Shown one piece after another: positions 15,932 to 23,515 of a stretch of 36,808 nucleotides of DNA (its first letter is position 1; the number at the start of each line of letters is the position of its first letter). The notes under the pieces were generated by a model. It was given only the letters and a program-made list of their open reading frames with translations, searched no databases and was not told where the DNA came from. The translations under genes and the position numbers were made by a program. The stretch spans positions 1-36,808 of the forward strand of contig DEJV01000060.1 of the NCBI GenBank assembly GCA_002353525.1, written 5' to 3'. Source of the stretch: Prevotella sp. UBA2739 (GTDB taxonomy: Bacteria; Bacteroidota; Bacteroidia; Bacteroidales; Bacteroidaceae).

Positions 15932-17703
15932 TAAATAGACTCGATAAACTTCACCACGGCATCACGGTCGGCCTTGGGCAGATTGTAGAATTTCACTGTC
16001 GACTCATAAGCATCCGACTTTTGCGAATAGCCGTGCCACATGATAGCCTCGACGATGGTGCGTGCACGGCAGTCGTGCAGACGGTCGTCGGCACCAGTGA
16101 GCTGGCGCGAGAGTCCACGTCCCCACAGCGGAGTGGTGCGGCACCAGCCTGTGCGGATGTCGTTGACCATAAAGAGGCGATGCTGCACCATGTCGGTGTA
16201 TGGCCAGATGGTCTGGTTGGGATATTTGGGGAGCACCGACGAAGCGTCCTTGCCAATGCTGGCGGCATAGGCCTTGACGCTGGCATCTACCCACATGTTG
16301 TCGTTACCCGTTTTCCATGACGGACGGTGGCACTGGGCGCAACCCATCTGTGTGAAGAGCGTCTTACCACGCTTCACGGCAGCATCGTTCAGGTTGCGGG
16401 CAGCAGGAACAGCCAGTCCGCGATGCCAAACCATGAACTGGTAATACTGCTTGTCGGTCATCTCCTCCTGATTGTTGTAGGGAGCGCCGTTGAGCAGATA
16501 CTTCTCGAAAGTGCTCTTGTAGGCCACCGACGGGGTATTCAAGATCTCATATACACGGTTGGCAATGCCCTCGTTGGTACCGTCGGCATAATAGGGATGC
16601 AGGATGCTGGCCTCCGACTTTCCGTGCTGTTTGATGTAGTCGATGACCTCCTGGTCTTCGCTCTGAGCCTTGGCCCATGCCGTTGTGGTGTAGAGCCAGT
16701 GACGGTCGGAGCGTGTCACGTTGGTAATGTTCCAGATGGCATTGGCACCGGCACCGTCTTGCAGCGAGCCGCGTGTCATGGCATAGGTGAAACGTTTCAG
16801 CGGACCGTGTGTGCCGTGGTGCGAGCCCGTATCGTTGTAGGGAGCCGAATAGTAGGCAGCGGCCTTGAACGTGTTGGCAGCCTTGTCCCACATGGCTGGG
16901 TTCAGGTCTACGTATGGAGCCTCAGCGCGCCACTGAGCCTCGATGTCCTCGTCGCTGATGGCGTCGAGCAGACCTGTGCCGTATACGCCGATAGTCGATT
17001 CGAGGCGCACATCGTAGTTGGTGGGCTTAGGATTAGTGTTGAAGGCATGTTGCGGGATGGTCACCTCGGGATAGATGAGCTCGTAGGCCTCACCGTCGGG
17101 GAACTTCATGGCCAGTCCGCTTTCCATCTGCGAGACTGTCTTCCACTGGATTTTGATCAGATTCTCGTCGATAGGTGCCTTGAATGGCGACATGGCCTGT
17201 GTCTGTGGCATGCCGGTCACCTCGCTGATGTAGGCATTGTTGTCAGGATGATAGATGACGAGCAGATAGCCGTTGCCGATGGTGTTGGCGCGGTATTCGG
17301 TCTGGCGTTTGCCATGACCGTAGCTGGGGTGGCAGGCAATACAGCTGTTGCGTACCCATGCCGGACCCAGGCCCTTGCGTGGTGCCTGCTCGAAAGTATA
17401 AAGATGCTCGAAGAAGTCTTCGCCCGTATTGAAGTCTTCTTCCATGCCGCTGACATTCTCCACGGCGGGAGCCGCAGCTGAGTAGCTGGCTTTCTCGGTG
17501 GTACCAAGCTGTCCGCCAGGATACCACTCTTCGGCACTAAACACGTCGTTGGCCTTACCGAACACTTCTTCGCCCGGTGTGAGCGGTCCCAGGTTGTCGC
17601 CATCGTCGTCGTTGTCGGAACAGGCAGTAAGCATGGGCGCGGCAAACAAGGCTGCCAATGCCCATTTCCATAGATTTCTCTTGTTATTCATGAGTTGATT
17701 CAT
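15931..17703 (-). CDS. di-heme c-type cytochrome lipoprotein (DHOR / DUF1111 family)
   Basis: A 590-residue lipoprotein: lipobox ending at C28 (LTAC), followed by S-D-N-D-D-D, an acidic pattern linked in Bacteroidetes to display on the cell surface. Two heme c sites are visible, CIACH at 121-125 and CAQCH at about 454-458. The layout matches the di-heme oxidoreductase (putative thiol oxidoreductase, DUF1111) family, distantly related to di-heme peroxidases. In other phyla this family neighbours imelysin genes, as here. Heme attachment would need the downstream CcsBA. The start could also be the Met at residue 5. The reaction is not established for the family. Confidence 0.88.
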   Translation of the reverse strand: MNQLMNNKRNLWKWALAALFAAPMLTACSDNDDDGDNLGPLTPGEEVFGKANDVFSAEEWYPGGQLGTTEKASYSAAAPAVENVSGMEEDFNTGEDFFEHLYTFEQAPRKGLGPAWVRNSCIACHPSYGHGKRQTEYRANTIGNGYLLVIYHPDNNAYISEVTGMPQTQAMSPFKAPIDENLIKIQWKTVSQMESGLAMKFPDGEAYELIYPEVTIPQHAFNTNPKPTNYDVRLESTIGVYGTGLLDAISDEDIEAQWRAEAPYVDLNPAMWDKAANTFKAAAYYSAPYNDTGSHHGTHGPLKRFTYAMTRGSLQDGAGANAIWNITNVTRSDRHWLYTTTAWAKAQSEDQEVIDYIKQHGKSEASILHPYYADGTNEGIANRVYEILNTPSVAYKSTFEKYLLNGAPYNNQEEMTDKQYYQFMVWHRGLAVPAARNLNDAAVKRGKTLFTQMGCAQCHRPSWKTGNDNMWVDASVKAYAASIGKDASSVLPKYPNQTIWPYTDMVQHRLFMVNDIRTGWCRTTPLWGRGLSRQLTGADDRLHDCRARTIVEAIMWHGYSQKSDAYESTVKFYNLPKADRDAVVKFIESI

Positions 17704-17738
17704 ATTGTTTTTAGTATGGTTTTCTTTTTACCGTTAAA

Positions 17739-17770
17739 GCGTCTCACCCTCCATGGGAAGAGTGAGGCGC
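17739..17770 (-). other. intercistronic hairpin between imelysin and di-heme genes
   Basis: GCGTCTCAC (17739-17747) and GTGAGGCGC (17762-17770) pair with one G:U, loop 14 nt. It lies in the 115-nt gap and may stabilise or partly terminate the upstream message. No T run follows and no promoter motif was seen in this gap. Confidence 0.4.
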
Positions 17771-17818
17771 TGAAGTGTGGATAGACCCTTGTCAAAGGGG
17801 GTGGGGTAGGGCTGACGA

Positions 17819-19090
17819 TTAGTTCCAGTCCTCGTCGTCGACAAACTCTCTGCCCCAGACGGTGCTGCAATACTTCACGAAGGGAGCAGGCATGGCACCT
17901 ATCTTGCTGATAGCATTGTTGATGGCATTGTTCACGTTGGTGTTGGTAGCTGTCTCGCCGACGTTCTTGAAGAAAGCATCGAAGCTGACGCTGGCTGCAC
18001 TGCCGTTGGTGCTGCCGTACCACACGTTGCGGATAGAGCGGATGTTGTCCTGGAAGTCGCGGATGGAGTTGTAGCTATAGGGCGACTCCACATACGAGAT
18101 GTCTCCTGCCGAGAAGGGGTTGGCAATCTTGGCTGTGCCCACCTCGTTGGCAATACCTACGCACGAGCCCTCATCGTCAGACAGTACCTGGGCGATGGCA
18201 GCTTTCAGTGTGGTAAATGTGCTCTTGCTGTTCTGTCCGGCGCTGATCAGGTTCTCGCCAAACGACAGTCCGTTCTCGGTCAGATAGTCCAGACCTGCAG
18301 CTCTTACCACAGCCATGCGGCTGGCGTTCTTCGTGTTCTGTCCTTCCCAAGCCACTTGCAGCTGGAAGCAACGCTGTTTGAGCAGGTTGCAGATGGTCTG
18401 TGCATACTTCAACTCTTGTGCACCGGTAATGCGCTCGAAGTTCTTGTAGGTGTCGTTACCTTGGAACTCGGCCACCTTACGGGGCTGTCCGTTGCGGAAG
18501 AGAATGAACTCCAGTGCGTGGAAGCCGAGAATGGTAGCATCTTCGAGCATCTCGTTGTTCATGCCGTTATTGAAATAGCTCAGCAGCAGCGAGCGGTTGA
18601 GTGGCCATGAGTCGATGGTGGGGTCGACGTCGAAGTCAGAGGCAGCACCCATGAGGAAAGCCTCACTGCGCTCCCAGTTCTCGCGGGCATCCTTGAAGTC
18701 GTCGCATGCCTCGTTGATTTGTGCCTGGGTGATGTTGTTGACCGTCAGTCCGTTGAGTGTCTCTTCGAGATCCTCCACGTCGTCGGCAAGGTCGGTATAG
18801 GTGGGAACAATCACGTTGTTCACCAGATTGGTGAGCACATTGCGCAGATAAGCCTCTTGCTCGGCCGACAGACTGGCTTTTGCAACAATGTTGTTAGCAG
18901 CCTCAAGCTGGCTGACGACATTGGTACAGGCGTCGATAGCCTCGTTGCCGTAGGTTCTGTCCTTATACTTGGCGTCGTCGACAATCGTTGAACCATCAGT
19001 TGAGTTGTCATCATCGTCATCATCGCTACATGATGTGAAGGTCAGTGCGCCCAGCAGGACCGCCACCGACAGAATAAAAAACTTTTTCAT
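17819..19090 (-). CDS. imelysin-family (M75) lipoprotein
   Basis: A 423-residue lipoprotein with lipobox Cys21 (LTFTSC) followed by a run of six Asp, an acidic export signal typical of surface lipoproteins in this phylum. The imelysin signature GxHxxE is present as GFHALEF (G189, H191, E194), together with a helical repeat-like body (NWERSEAFLMGAASDFDVDPTIDSWP). Imelysin-like proteins are tied to iron uptake and are thought to bind rather than cleave; EfeO and ICMP are relatives. It lies between a porin and a di-heme protein in one operon. Confidence 0.9.
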   Translation of the reverse strand: MKKFFILSVAVLLGALTFTSCSDDDDDDNSTDGSTIVDDAKYKDRTYGNEAIDACTNVVSQLEAANNIVAKASLSAEQEAYLRNVLTNLVNNVIVPTYTDLADDVEDLEETLNGLTVNNITQAQINEACDDFKDARENWERSEAFLMGAASDFDVDPTIDSWPLNRSLLLSYFNNGMNNEMLEDATILGFHALEFILFRNGQPRKVAEFQGNDTYKNFERITGAQELKYAQTICNLLKQRCFQLQVAWEGQNTKNASRMAVVRAAGLDYLTENGLSFGENLISAGQNSKSTFTTLKAAIAQVLSDDEGSCVGIANEVGTAKIANPFSAGDISYVESPYSYNSIRDFQDNIRSIRNVWYGSTNGSAASVSFDAFFKNVGETATNTNVNNAINNAISKIGAMPAPFVKYCSTVWGREFVDDEDWN

Positions 19091-19192
19091 CTTCTTTTTC
19101 TTTATTTTTACGTTAAATCAAAACATTCTAAGTAACAAGTGAGAAGTGTGATTACCCTTAAGACAGTGACTCCAATTGGTAATGTATTCACA

Positions 19193-19234
19193 CCTCTCAG
19201 TTCTCAATTATCAGTTATCACCTATCACCTCTCG
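19193..19234. repeat. six heptanucleotides after the porin stop
   Basis: CCTCTCA, GTTCTCA, ATTATCA, GTTATCA, CCTATCA, CCTCTCG: a 7-nt period with TCA in the last three places. It lies 9-50 nt beyond the porin stop codon, in the porin-imelysin gap. Confidence 0.6.
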
Positions 19235-19242
19235 CTTGCGTG

Positions 19243-20538
19243 TTACAGGAAGAATCCCTCGTAAGCTATACCTATATTAATAGAAGGCTCATTGTTGTAG
19301 AGCGACTTCAAGAATCGGTTGCTATACTCAGCCTTGATGGCAATCTGCGGCACGGGATGATAGTTCACGCCTACAGCCATGCGCTTCACTTCCGTATAGT
19401 CGTAGGCTGTGCCCTTGGTGTTGCTGGCATAGGGATTATACTGCTCGTAGCGGCCGAATACATACATCTTCTGCTGCAGGTCGCGCAGCCGGCTGATTTG
19501 CGAGAAGATGTCGTAGCCAGCCTCAATGCCTACGGCATAAGCGTTCTTGCTGACAAAGGCCGAATGCTTGTATGGCGACTTTGAGTTCAGGCGGTTGTAG
19601 ACATATTTCAGCTGACCCGCATCACCCAGATAGCCATAGTCGGCCTGTCCGCGCACAATCCAGTTGTGACCGCTGTAAGTGAAGTCGAGGGCTCCGATGA
19701 GCACCTGTCCCTTGTATTCGGCATCCACCCCTGCAGCATTGCGCGGATAGCTGTTGCCGATGCTCTCGCCATAATATCCGCTCAGACCGATGCGCAGTCC
19801 GGGAATGCTGTAGTTGTCGAGGCGCAAGGCTACACCATATTTATTAGCTACATCATATTCCAGTGGCGATGCGGGTCCTTTATGTATCCATCCTGTGTTG
19901 GTAAAGTTGTCGGCGTTCAGACCAGCTAGCAGTTGTGCCTCATAGCGGAAATCGCCCGAGCGGCCAAAAAAGCTGACTCCCGTCTGGTGCCATGTAGAGG
20001 GCAGTATGGTGTTTTCGCCTTCCGGACGGTAAACCGTGAAGAAGTTCAGTGGCTCATGATGGGCATTGTTCAAGCCCACAGGCACGACGATATGTCCGAA
20101 ACGCAGGTTGGCTGCACGCGAGAAGGTCTTCTGAATCCAGAACTGCTCGAGTTCCACCTCGCCGCCTTTCTCTACTTCCTGTTCCCATTCGCCGCCTTCC
20201 TCGTCTTCTTTCTCATAGGCCAGTCCGTTGCCGCCATGCTCAAATTCTATCTCCGTACCGAGTTTCCAGCCCTTGCCAAAGTCATAACCTAAATAGATGA
20301 CCACATGCGGAAGGTCAAAACGGCCATGGCTGGGATCGTTCTTGTGCTGTTCGGGCTGACTGTAGCGGCTCACGTGGTCGCTGAAGAAATTCCGCGAGTA
20401 AGCCACCTCACCATAGCCACCAATGCTGAGACGCTTGCCGTTGGCATGGTTCATCACGCTGTCGCCGGCATTGATCTGTGCCAAAGATGCCGTTGTACAA
20501 AGCGCTACTGCTATCAATAATGTAACAAATCTTTTCAT
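19243..20538 (-). CDS. outer-membrane beta-barrel porin
   Basis: A 431-residue protein with a cleavable signal peptide (first 20 residues, ending TASLAQ) and alternating amphipathic strands throughout, ending in an aromatic-rich strand (NIGIAYEGFFL). Motifs such as KRLSIGGYGEVAYS and HVVIYLGYDFGKGWKLGTEIEFEHGG resemble OprP/OprO-type porins of Bacteroidetes. A Glu-rich segment at about residues 108-130 is likely an extracellular loop that could bind cations. It is the first gene of the porin-imelysin-DHOR-ccsBA operon, which suggests a role in metal entry; this is inferred from context. Confidence 0.85.
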   Translation of the reverse strand: MKRFVTLLIAVALCTTASLAQINAGDSVMNHANGKRLSIGGYGEVAYSRNFFSDHVSRYSQPEQHKNDPSHGRFDLPHVVIYLGYDFGKGWKLGTEIEFEHGGNGLAYEKEDEEGGEWEQEVEKGGEVELEQFWIQKTFSRAANLRFGHIVVPVGLNNAHHEPLNFFTVYRPEGENTILPSTWHQTGVSFFGRSGDFRYEAQLLAGLNADNFTNTGWIHKGPASPLEYDVANKYGVALRLDNYSIPGLRIGLSGYYGESIGNSYPRNAAGVDAEYKGQVLIGALDFTYSGHNWIVRGQADYGYLGDAGQLKYVYNRLNSKSPYKHSAFVSKNAYAVGIEAGYDIFSQISRLRDLQQKMYVFGRYEQYNPYASNTKGTAYDYTEVKRMAVGVNYHPVPQIAIKAEYSNRFLKSLYNNEPSINIGIAYEGFFL

Positions 20539-20566
20539 CTAGTATGTTGTTTAATTGAATCGGCTG

Positions 20567-20597
20567 CAAAGGTAATAGAACAAAAATACCCCTGCAA
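20567..20597 (-). promoter_or_regulatory. promoter of the porin-imelysin-DHOR-ccsBA operon
   Basis: On the minus strand TTG (20597-20595), 20 bp, TACCTTTG (20574-20567), 28 nt before the porin ATG. No convincing Fur-type palindrome was seen by eye. Confidence 0.75.
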
Positions 20598-20639
20598 TAC
20601 CTAAAAATAATGGATTTCGTGGTGGACGGCATACAACAA

Positions 20640-20661
20640 ATGATGACCGGCAGCTCATCAT
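20640..20661 (-). other. hairpin in the porin upstream region
   Basis: ATGATGA (20640-20646) and TCATCAT (20655-20661) form a 7-bp stem with an 8-nt loop. It lies between two leftward promoters and could be part of a leader or small RNA. The rest of the 20539-21037 gap holds the small ORF and the promoters listed. Confidence 0.3.
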
Positions 20662-20711
20662 GAAAAAGGGTGCGGCGCTCATTGCGGTCTAGCCTTCGTG
20701 TCTTCGTCAGT

Positions 20712-20798
20712 TTAAATTGAATTGGAAAGAAGACAGGAACTTCCGTGTCTATTTTTGCGAGAATGGCAATGATTGCCGCACGCCAGTATATCTGTCAT
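20712..20798 (-). CDS. candidate 28-residue leader peptide
   Basis: An ATG at 20798 lies about 8 nt after a consensus promoter (20807-20837) and opens a 28-codon frame (MTDILACGNHCHSRKN...LLSNSI) rich in Cys, His and Ser. It ends 174 nt before the porin gene. Its position right at a predicted transcription start is the main support. It may be a leader peptide, the 5' part of a small RNA, or chance. Confidence 0.3.
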   Translation of the reverse strand: MTDILACGNHCHSRKNRHGSSCLLSNSI

Positions 20799-20806
20799 TA
20801 CTTCGG

Positions 20807-20837
20807 CAAAGGTACAACGAATGCATTTAGTGCGCAA
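20807..20837 (-). promoter_or_regulatory. second leftward promoter upstream of the porin operon
   Basis: TTG (20837-20835), 20 bp, TACCTTTG (20814-20807) on the minus strand. It is as good a match as the porin promoter and lies 240 bp further upstream, so it predicts a transcript through otherwise empty DNA. Confidence 0.6.
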
Positions 20838-20975
20838 TACTCAAAAGTGGGTAATCGTGCGCTAATCATTAGTTAGTATCATGAAGCCAAACTTATTGAT
20901 GTGCGGAGTGATTTATCCGAGTTCAGGAGTCCAAGTTAAAATAATCAAAATTCTTATATTATTTTAGTAGGAATC

Positions 20976-21006
20976 TTGCAAAAAATCTCAAAAAGGTGTA
21001 TATTTG
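20976..21006 (+). promoter_or_regulatory. promoter of the AAA ATPase gene
   Basis: TTG (20976-20978), 20 bp, TATATTTG (20999-21006), 31 nt before the first ATG. The first of three direct repeats fills the spacer and supplies the first two bases of the -7 box. Confidence 0.75.
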
Positions 21007-21067
21007 CATTATTAAAAATCTCAAAAAGGTGTAGAATATGGTAGAGAAGAAATCTCAAAAAGGTGCA
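20983..21067 (+). repeat. three direct repeats of AAATCTCAAAAAGGTGTA over the promoter
   Basis: Copies at 20983-21000, 21016-21033 and 21050-21067 (last base pair changed to GCA). Spacing is 33 and 34 bp, close to three helical turns, so all would face one side of the DNA. Copy 1 overlaps the promoter spacer, copy 2 the predicted 5' leader, copy 3 the first codons of the longer ATPase frame (K-S-Q-K-G-A). This fits an operator array. Confidence 0.8.
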
Positions 21068-22429
21068 GACGACGTCGTTATGAAGCGTAAAATATATCAG
21101 CAACTCCTTGATTGGAAGGAAAAAAGAAAAGGCGAGGTGGCACTGCTCGTAGAGGGAGCACGACGCATCGGAAAGAGTTATATTGTAGAAGAGTTTGCCA
21201 AGAATGAGTATGAGTCATACATCCTTATCGACTTCAATAAGGCTCCCCAGATGGTCAGAGACTGGTTCGACCTTTATTTGGAAGACCTTGACACGCTTTT
21301 CCTCTATCTGAGCCAGCACTATAAAGTAAGGCTCCACGAACGCAAGTCGCTCATTATCCTCGATGAGATACAGCTATGCCCTAGAGCGAGAGCAGCCATC
21401 AAGTTCCTGGTGGCCGACAGAAGGTATGACTACATTGAGACAGGATCGCTGGTGAGCATCAAAAAAAATACACAAGGCATTGTACTCCCCTCAGAAGAGC
21501 GTCCTATACAAATGTACCCGATGGACTTTGAAGAGTTCCTTTGGGCAACAGGTAACGACATGCTGATGGACTTCATACGGAAAATGTATGCCGAGAGGAA
21601 ACCTATGGGGCAGGTTTTCCATCGTCAGGCTATGGATGCTTTCCGACTCTATATGATAGTTGGAGGAATGCCACAGGCCGTCAAGAAATATGTTGAGACC
21701 AAGGACTTTGATGCCGTAGATGCTGCTAAACGCGATGTGCTGACCATCTATCGTAATGACATCTTCAATTATGCTGGTGAGATAGCTGAAAAGGTGGTGT
21801 CTATTTTCGATCAGATTCCTCCTCAGCTCTCCAAGCACGAAAAGAAGTTTCGGTTGTCAGCCCTCAAACCAGGTGCGAAATACCGCGATTGGGACGATGC
21901 TTTCTTCTGGCTGAAGGATGCGAGAGTTGTTAACATCTGCTACAATTCGACAGAGCCTAACATCGGACTGAAGATGAGCGAAGACCGTACTACATTGAAG
22001 TGTTATATGAACGATACGGGCTTGTTGATTAGTCATGCTTTCGATGAAAAGGGCATCGTCTCGTCTGAGATTTATCAGAAACTGCTCTTTGGGAAGTTGG
22101 AAGTGAACGAGGGAATGCTTATTGAAAATATCGTGGCCCAGATGCTGGCAGCCAGTGGCAATAAGCTCTTTTTTTATAGTAAGTCATCAGAGGAAGCCAA
22201 GGAGCGAATGGAAATAGACTTCTTGCTTCAAAAGGACAAAGTGACCAGTCGCCATAATATCCGTCCAATAGAAGTCAAGAGCGGAAAGAACTACACGTTA
22301 TCTTCCCTAACGAAATGTATGAAGAAATTCGGAGAATATATGACCACTCCTACTGTTTTGCATGCAGCCGACTATAAGGTAGAGAATGGTGTTACCTATC
22401 TTCCGCTTTATATGACACCCTTATTGTAA
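21038..22429 (+). CDS. AAA-family ATPase with C-terminal DUF4143 domain
   Basis: A 463-residue cytosolic protein of the AAA_14/DUF4143 type, common in Bacteroidetes and archaea and of unknown function. The P-loop is EGARRIGKSYI at about residues 38-48, Walker B is LIILDEIQLCP at about 104-114, and an arginine-containing sensor region follows. The C-terminal part has the DUF4143 features CYMNDTGLL, EGMLIENIVAQML and IDFLL...PIEVKSGK, reminiscent of a PD-(D/E)xK nuclease core. The first ATG lies before the third direct repeat; a second start at 21080 (MKRKIYQQLL) fits the family better. Confidence 0.88.
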   Translation: MVEKKSQKGADDVVMKRKIYQQLLDWKEKRKGEVALLVEGARRIGKSYIVEEFAKNEYESYILIDFNKAPQMVRDWFDLYLEDLDTLFLYLSQHYKVRLHERKSLIILDEIQLCPRARAAIKFLVADRRYDYIETGSLVSIKKNTQGIVLPSEERPIQMYPMDFEEFLWATGNDMLMDFIRKMYAERKPMGQVFHRQAMDAFRLYMIVGGMPQAVKKYVETKDFDAVDAAKRDVLTIYRNDIFNYAGEIAEKVVSIFDQIPPQLSKHEKKFRLSALKPGAKYRDWDDAFFWLKDARVVNICYNSTEPNIGLKMSEDRTTLKCYMNDTGLLISHAFDEKGIVSSEIYQKLLFGKLEVNEGMLIENIVAQMLAASGNKLFFYSKSSEEAKERMEIDFLLQKDKVTSRHNIRPIEVKSGKNYTLSSLTKCMKKFGEYMTTPTVLHAADYKVENGVTYLPLYMTPLL

Positions 22430-22510
22430 GTACAAGGAGTGTAAGTCTCATATAGTCGCCATTAGTTTGATGATAGTATATCCTCACAACAGTATCAGAA
22501 TTTCATATAT

Positions 22511-22560
22511 AAAAAAGCCTCGCTCAACGGCTATGTACCCGTTGAGCGAGGCTCTTTTTT
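22511..22560 (+). terminator. bidirectional terminator after the ATPase gene
   Basis: A 14-bp perfect stem (GCCTCGCTCAACGG 22517-22530; CCGTTGAGCGAGGC 22539-22552) flanked by A6 on the left and T6 on the right, so it works on both strands for the convergent genes. Confidence 0.92.
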
Positions 22561-22579
22561 CTAATAATCCCTTCCGGAC

Positions 22580-22675
22580 TTATTTCTTCACCATCTTCAT
22601 GGTCTTGCCGTTCTTCCTCACGACAATCACCTTGCCAGGCTTCACCGGTCTTTCCAGCTCACCCTCGCCTTCACT
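22580..22675 (-). pseudogene. orphan C-terminal sorting tail
   Basis: Directly after, and 1 nt out of frame with, the cohesin-like gene lies an open stretch of 31 codons ending ERPVKPGKVIVVRKNGKT...KK then TAA. It matches the short C-terminal tails of secreted Prevotella proteins but has no gene body or start codon. It is probably the remnant of a gene whose front was replaced, possibly the dockerin-like gene upstream. Confidence 0.55.
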
Positions 22676-23267
22676 TCACTATAACCTTTTTACCTTTGAT
22701 GATGTTTATGCCACGCTGCGGCTTCGTCAGATGTTGTCCGGACAGATTGAAGATTGGGGCAGATGTGGCGTTTTTATCGACTATCGTTCGAATGCTTGAA
22801 GGTTTTGATTTCTTTACAGTAATAGAGTACAATGCATCGGCGCACTTCTTACTCATGGCATCTGTGTTTGCAGTGCAGAAACCGGTGAGCTTACCCGTCA
22901 GTTTCCCTTCCATCGAAGGCAGGGTGATAGGTAAGCGGAGTAATGTGCCTTGAGTAATGAGTTTCTTGTCCATATTGTAAAGGACAAAGAGGTAGTCGCC
23001 GCCCTCAAGTGTGCGAACAGCGAGATCGTGCTCGCTGGCTGCCGCTTCTTTTGTGATATTTTCCTTGTCGAGGGTGATGCCATTGGGCAACGAGAGGTTA
23101 AACTGCAAGGCGGTGATGTTTGTCCCTGCATCACTAAGGCTGATTGTGAGCGATGTCTGCGCCCCGGGTTCATCCTCTACGGGTGCAATGCTGATTACCT
23201 GAGCAACAGCCTGACTTGCTACAATGGCTAATGCAATTGTTGCAAAGATTCTTATTCTTCTATTCAT
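22671..23267 (-). CDS. secreted cohesin-like domain protein with C-terminal sorting tail
   Basis: A 198-residue protein with a signal peptide (first 22 residues, ending SQAVAQ). Residues 25-130 show a cohesin-type beta-sandwich pattern (PGAQTSLTISLSDAGTNITA, LQFNLSLPNGITLD). The C-terminal segment (IFNLSGQHLTKPQRGINIIKG then KKVIVK) is a short tail typical of secreted Prevotella proteins, perhaps for type IX secretion or anchoring. It lies beside a dockerin-like protein. No promoter of the usual form was seen. Cohesin assignment is by pattern only. Confidence 0.7.
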   Translation of the reverse strand: MNRRIRIFATIALAIVASQAVAQVISIAPVEDEPGAQTSLTISLSDAGTNITALQFNLSLPNGITLDKENITKEAAASEHDLAVRTLEGGDYLFVLYNMDKKLITQGTLLRLPITLPSMEGKLTGKLTGFCTANTDAMSKKCADALYSITVKKSKPSSIRTIVDKNATSAPIFNLSGQHLTKPQRGINIIKGKKVIVK

Positions 23268-23314
23268 AAGTATATCTATATAACGTTGACATTAATATAT
23301 TCTTTCTATCATTT

Positions 23315-23491
23315 TTAGGAGCAATGGTAAACTTTTCTTGGCAGTTTCAACAACACCGCATGGAGTTCCCCTTTAAGAAGTTGATGGAAAATCCACACTT
23401 CAAAATCATTTTTGGTCATTGAACCAAAGCCCCGCTTAACATAAGAATCGAGGATTTTCTCAAGTGTTGTATTATTGGTATTATTATTCAT
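23315..23491 (-). pseudogene. 58-codon fragment resembling the N-terminus of a larger accessory protein
   Basis: ATG at 23491 to TAA at 23315. Its first 40 residues (MNNNTNNTTLEKILDSYVKR, then GFGSMTKNDFEVWIFHQLLK) read like a true protein start; I recall similar N-termini in uncharacterised Bacteroidetes proteins of mobile or defence loci but cannot name the family. The last 18 residues look unrelated, as after a frameshift or deletion. It lies in the AT-rich part of the mosaic patch. Confidence 0.45.
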
Positions 23492-23515
23492 ATTTACATA
23501 ATGATTATCGTTTTT

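Noticed and set aside
16327..17481. 384-residue plus-strand ORF opposite the di-heme gene
   Set aside because: Antisense shadow with no domain; the di-heme protein is clear on the other strand.
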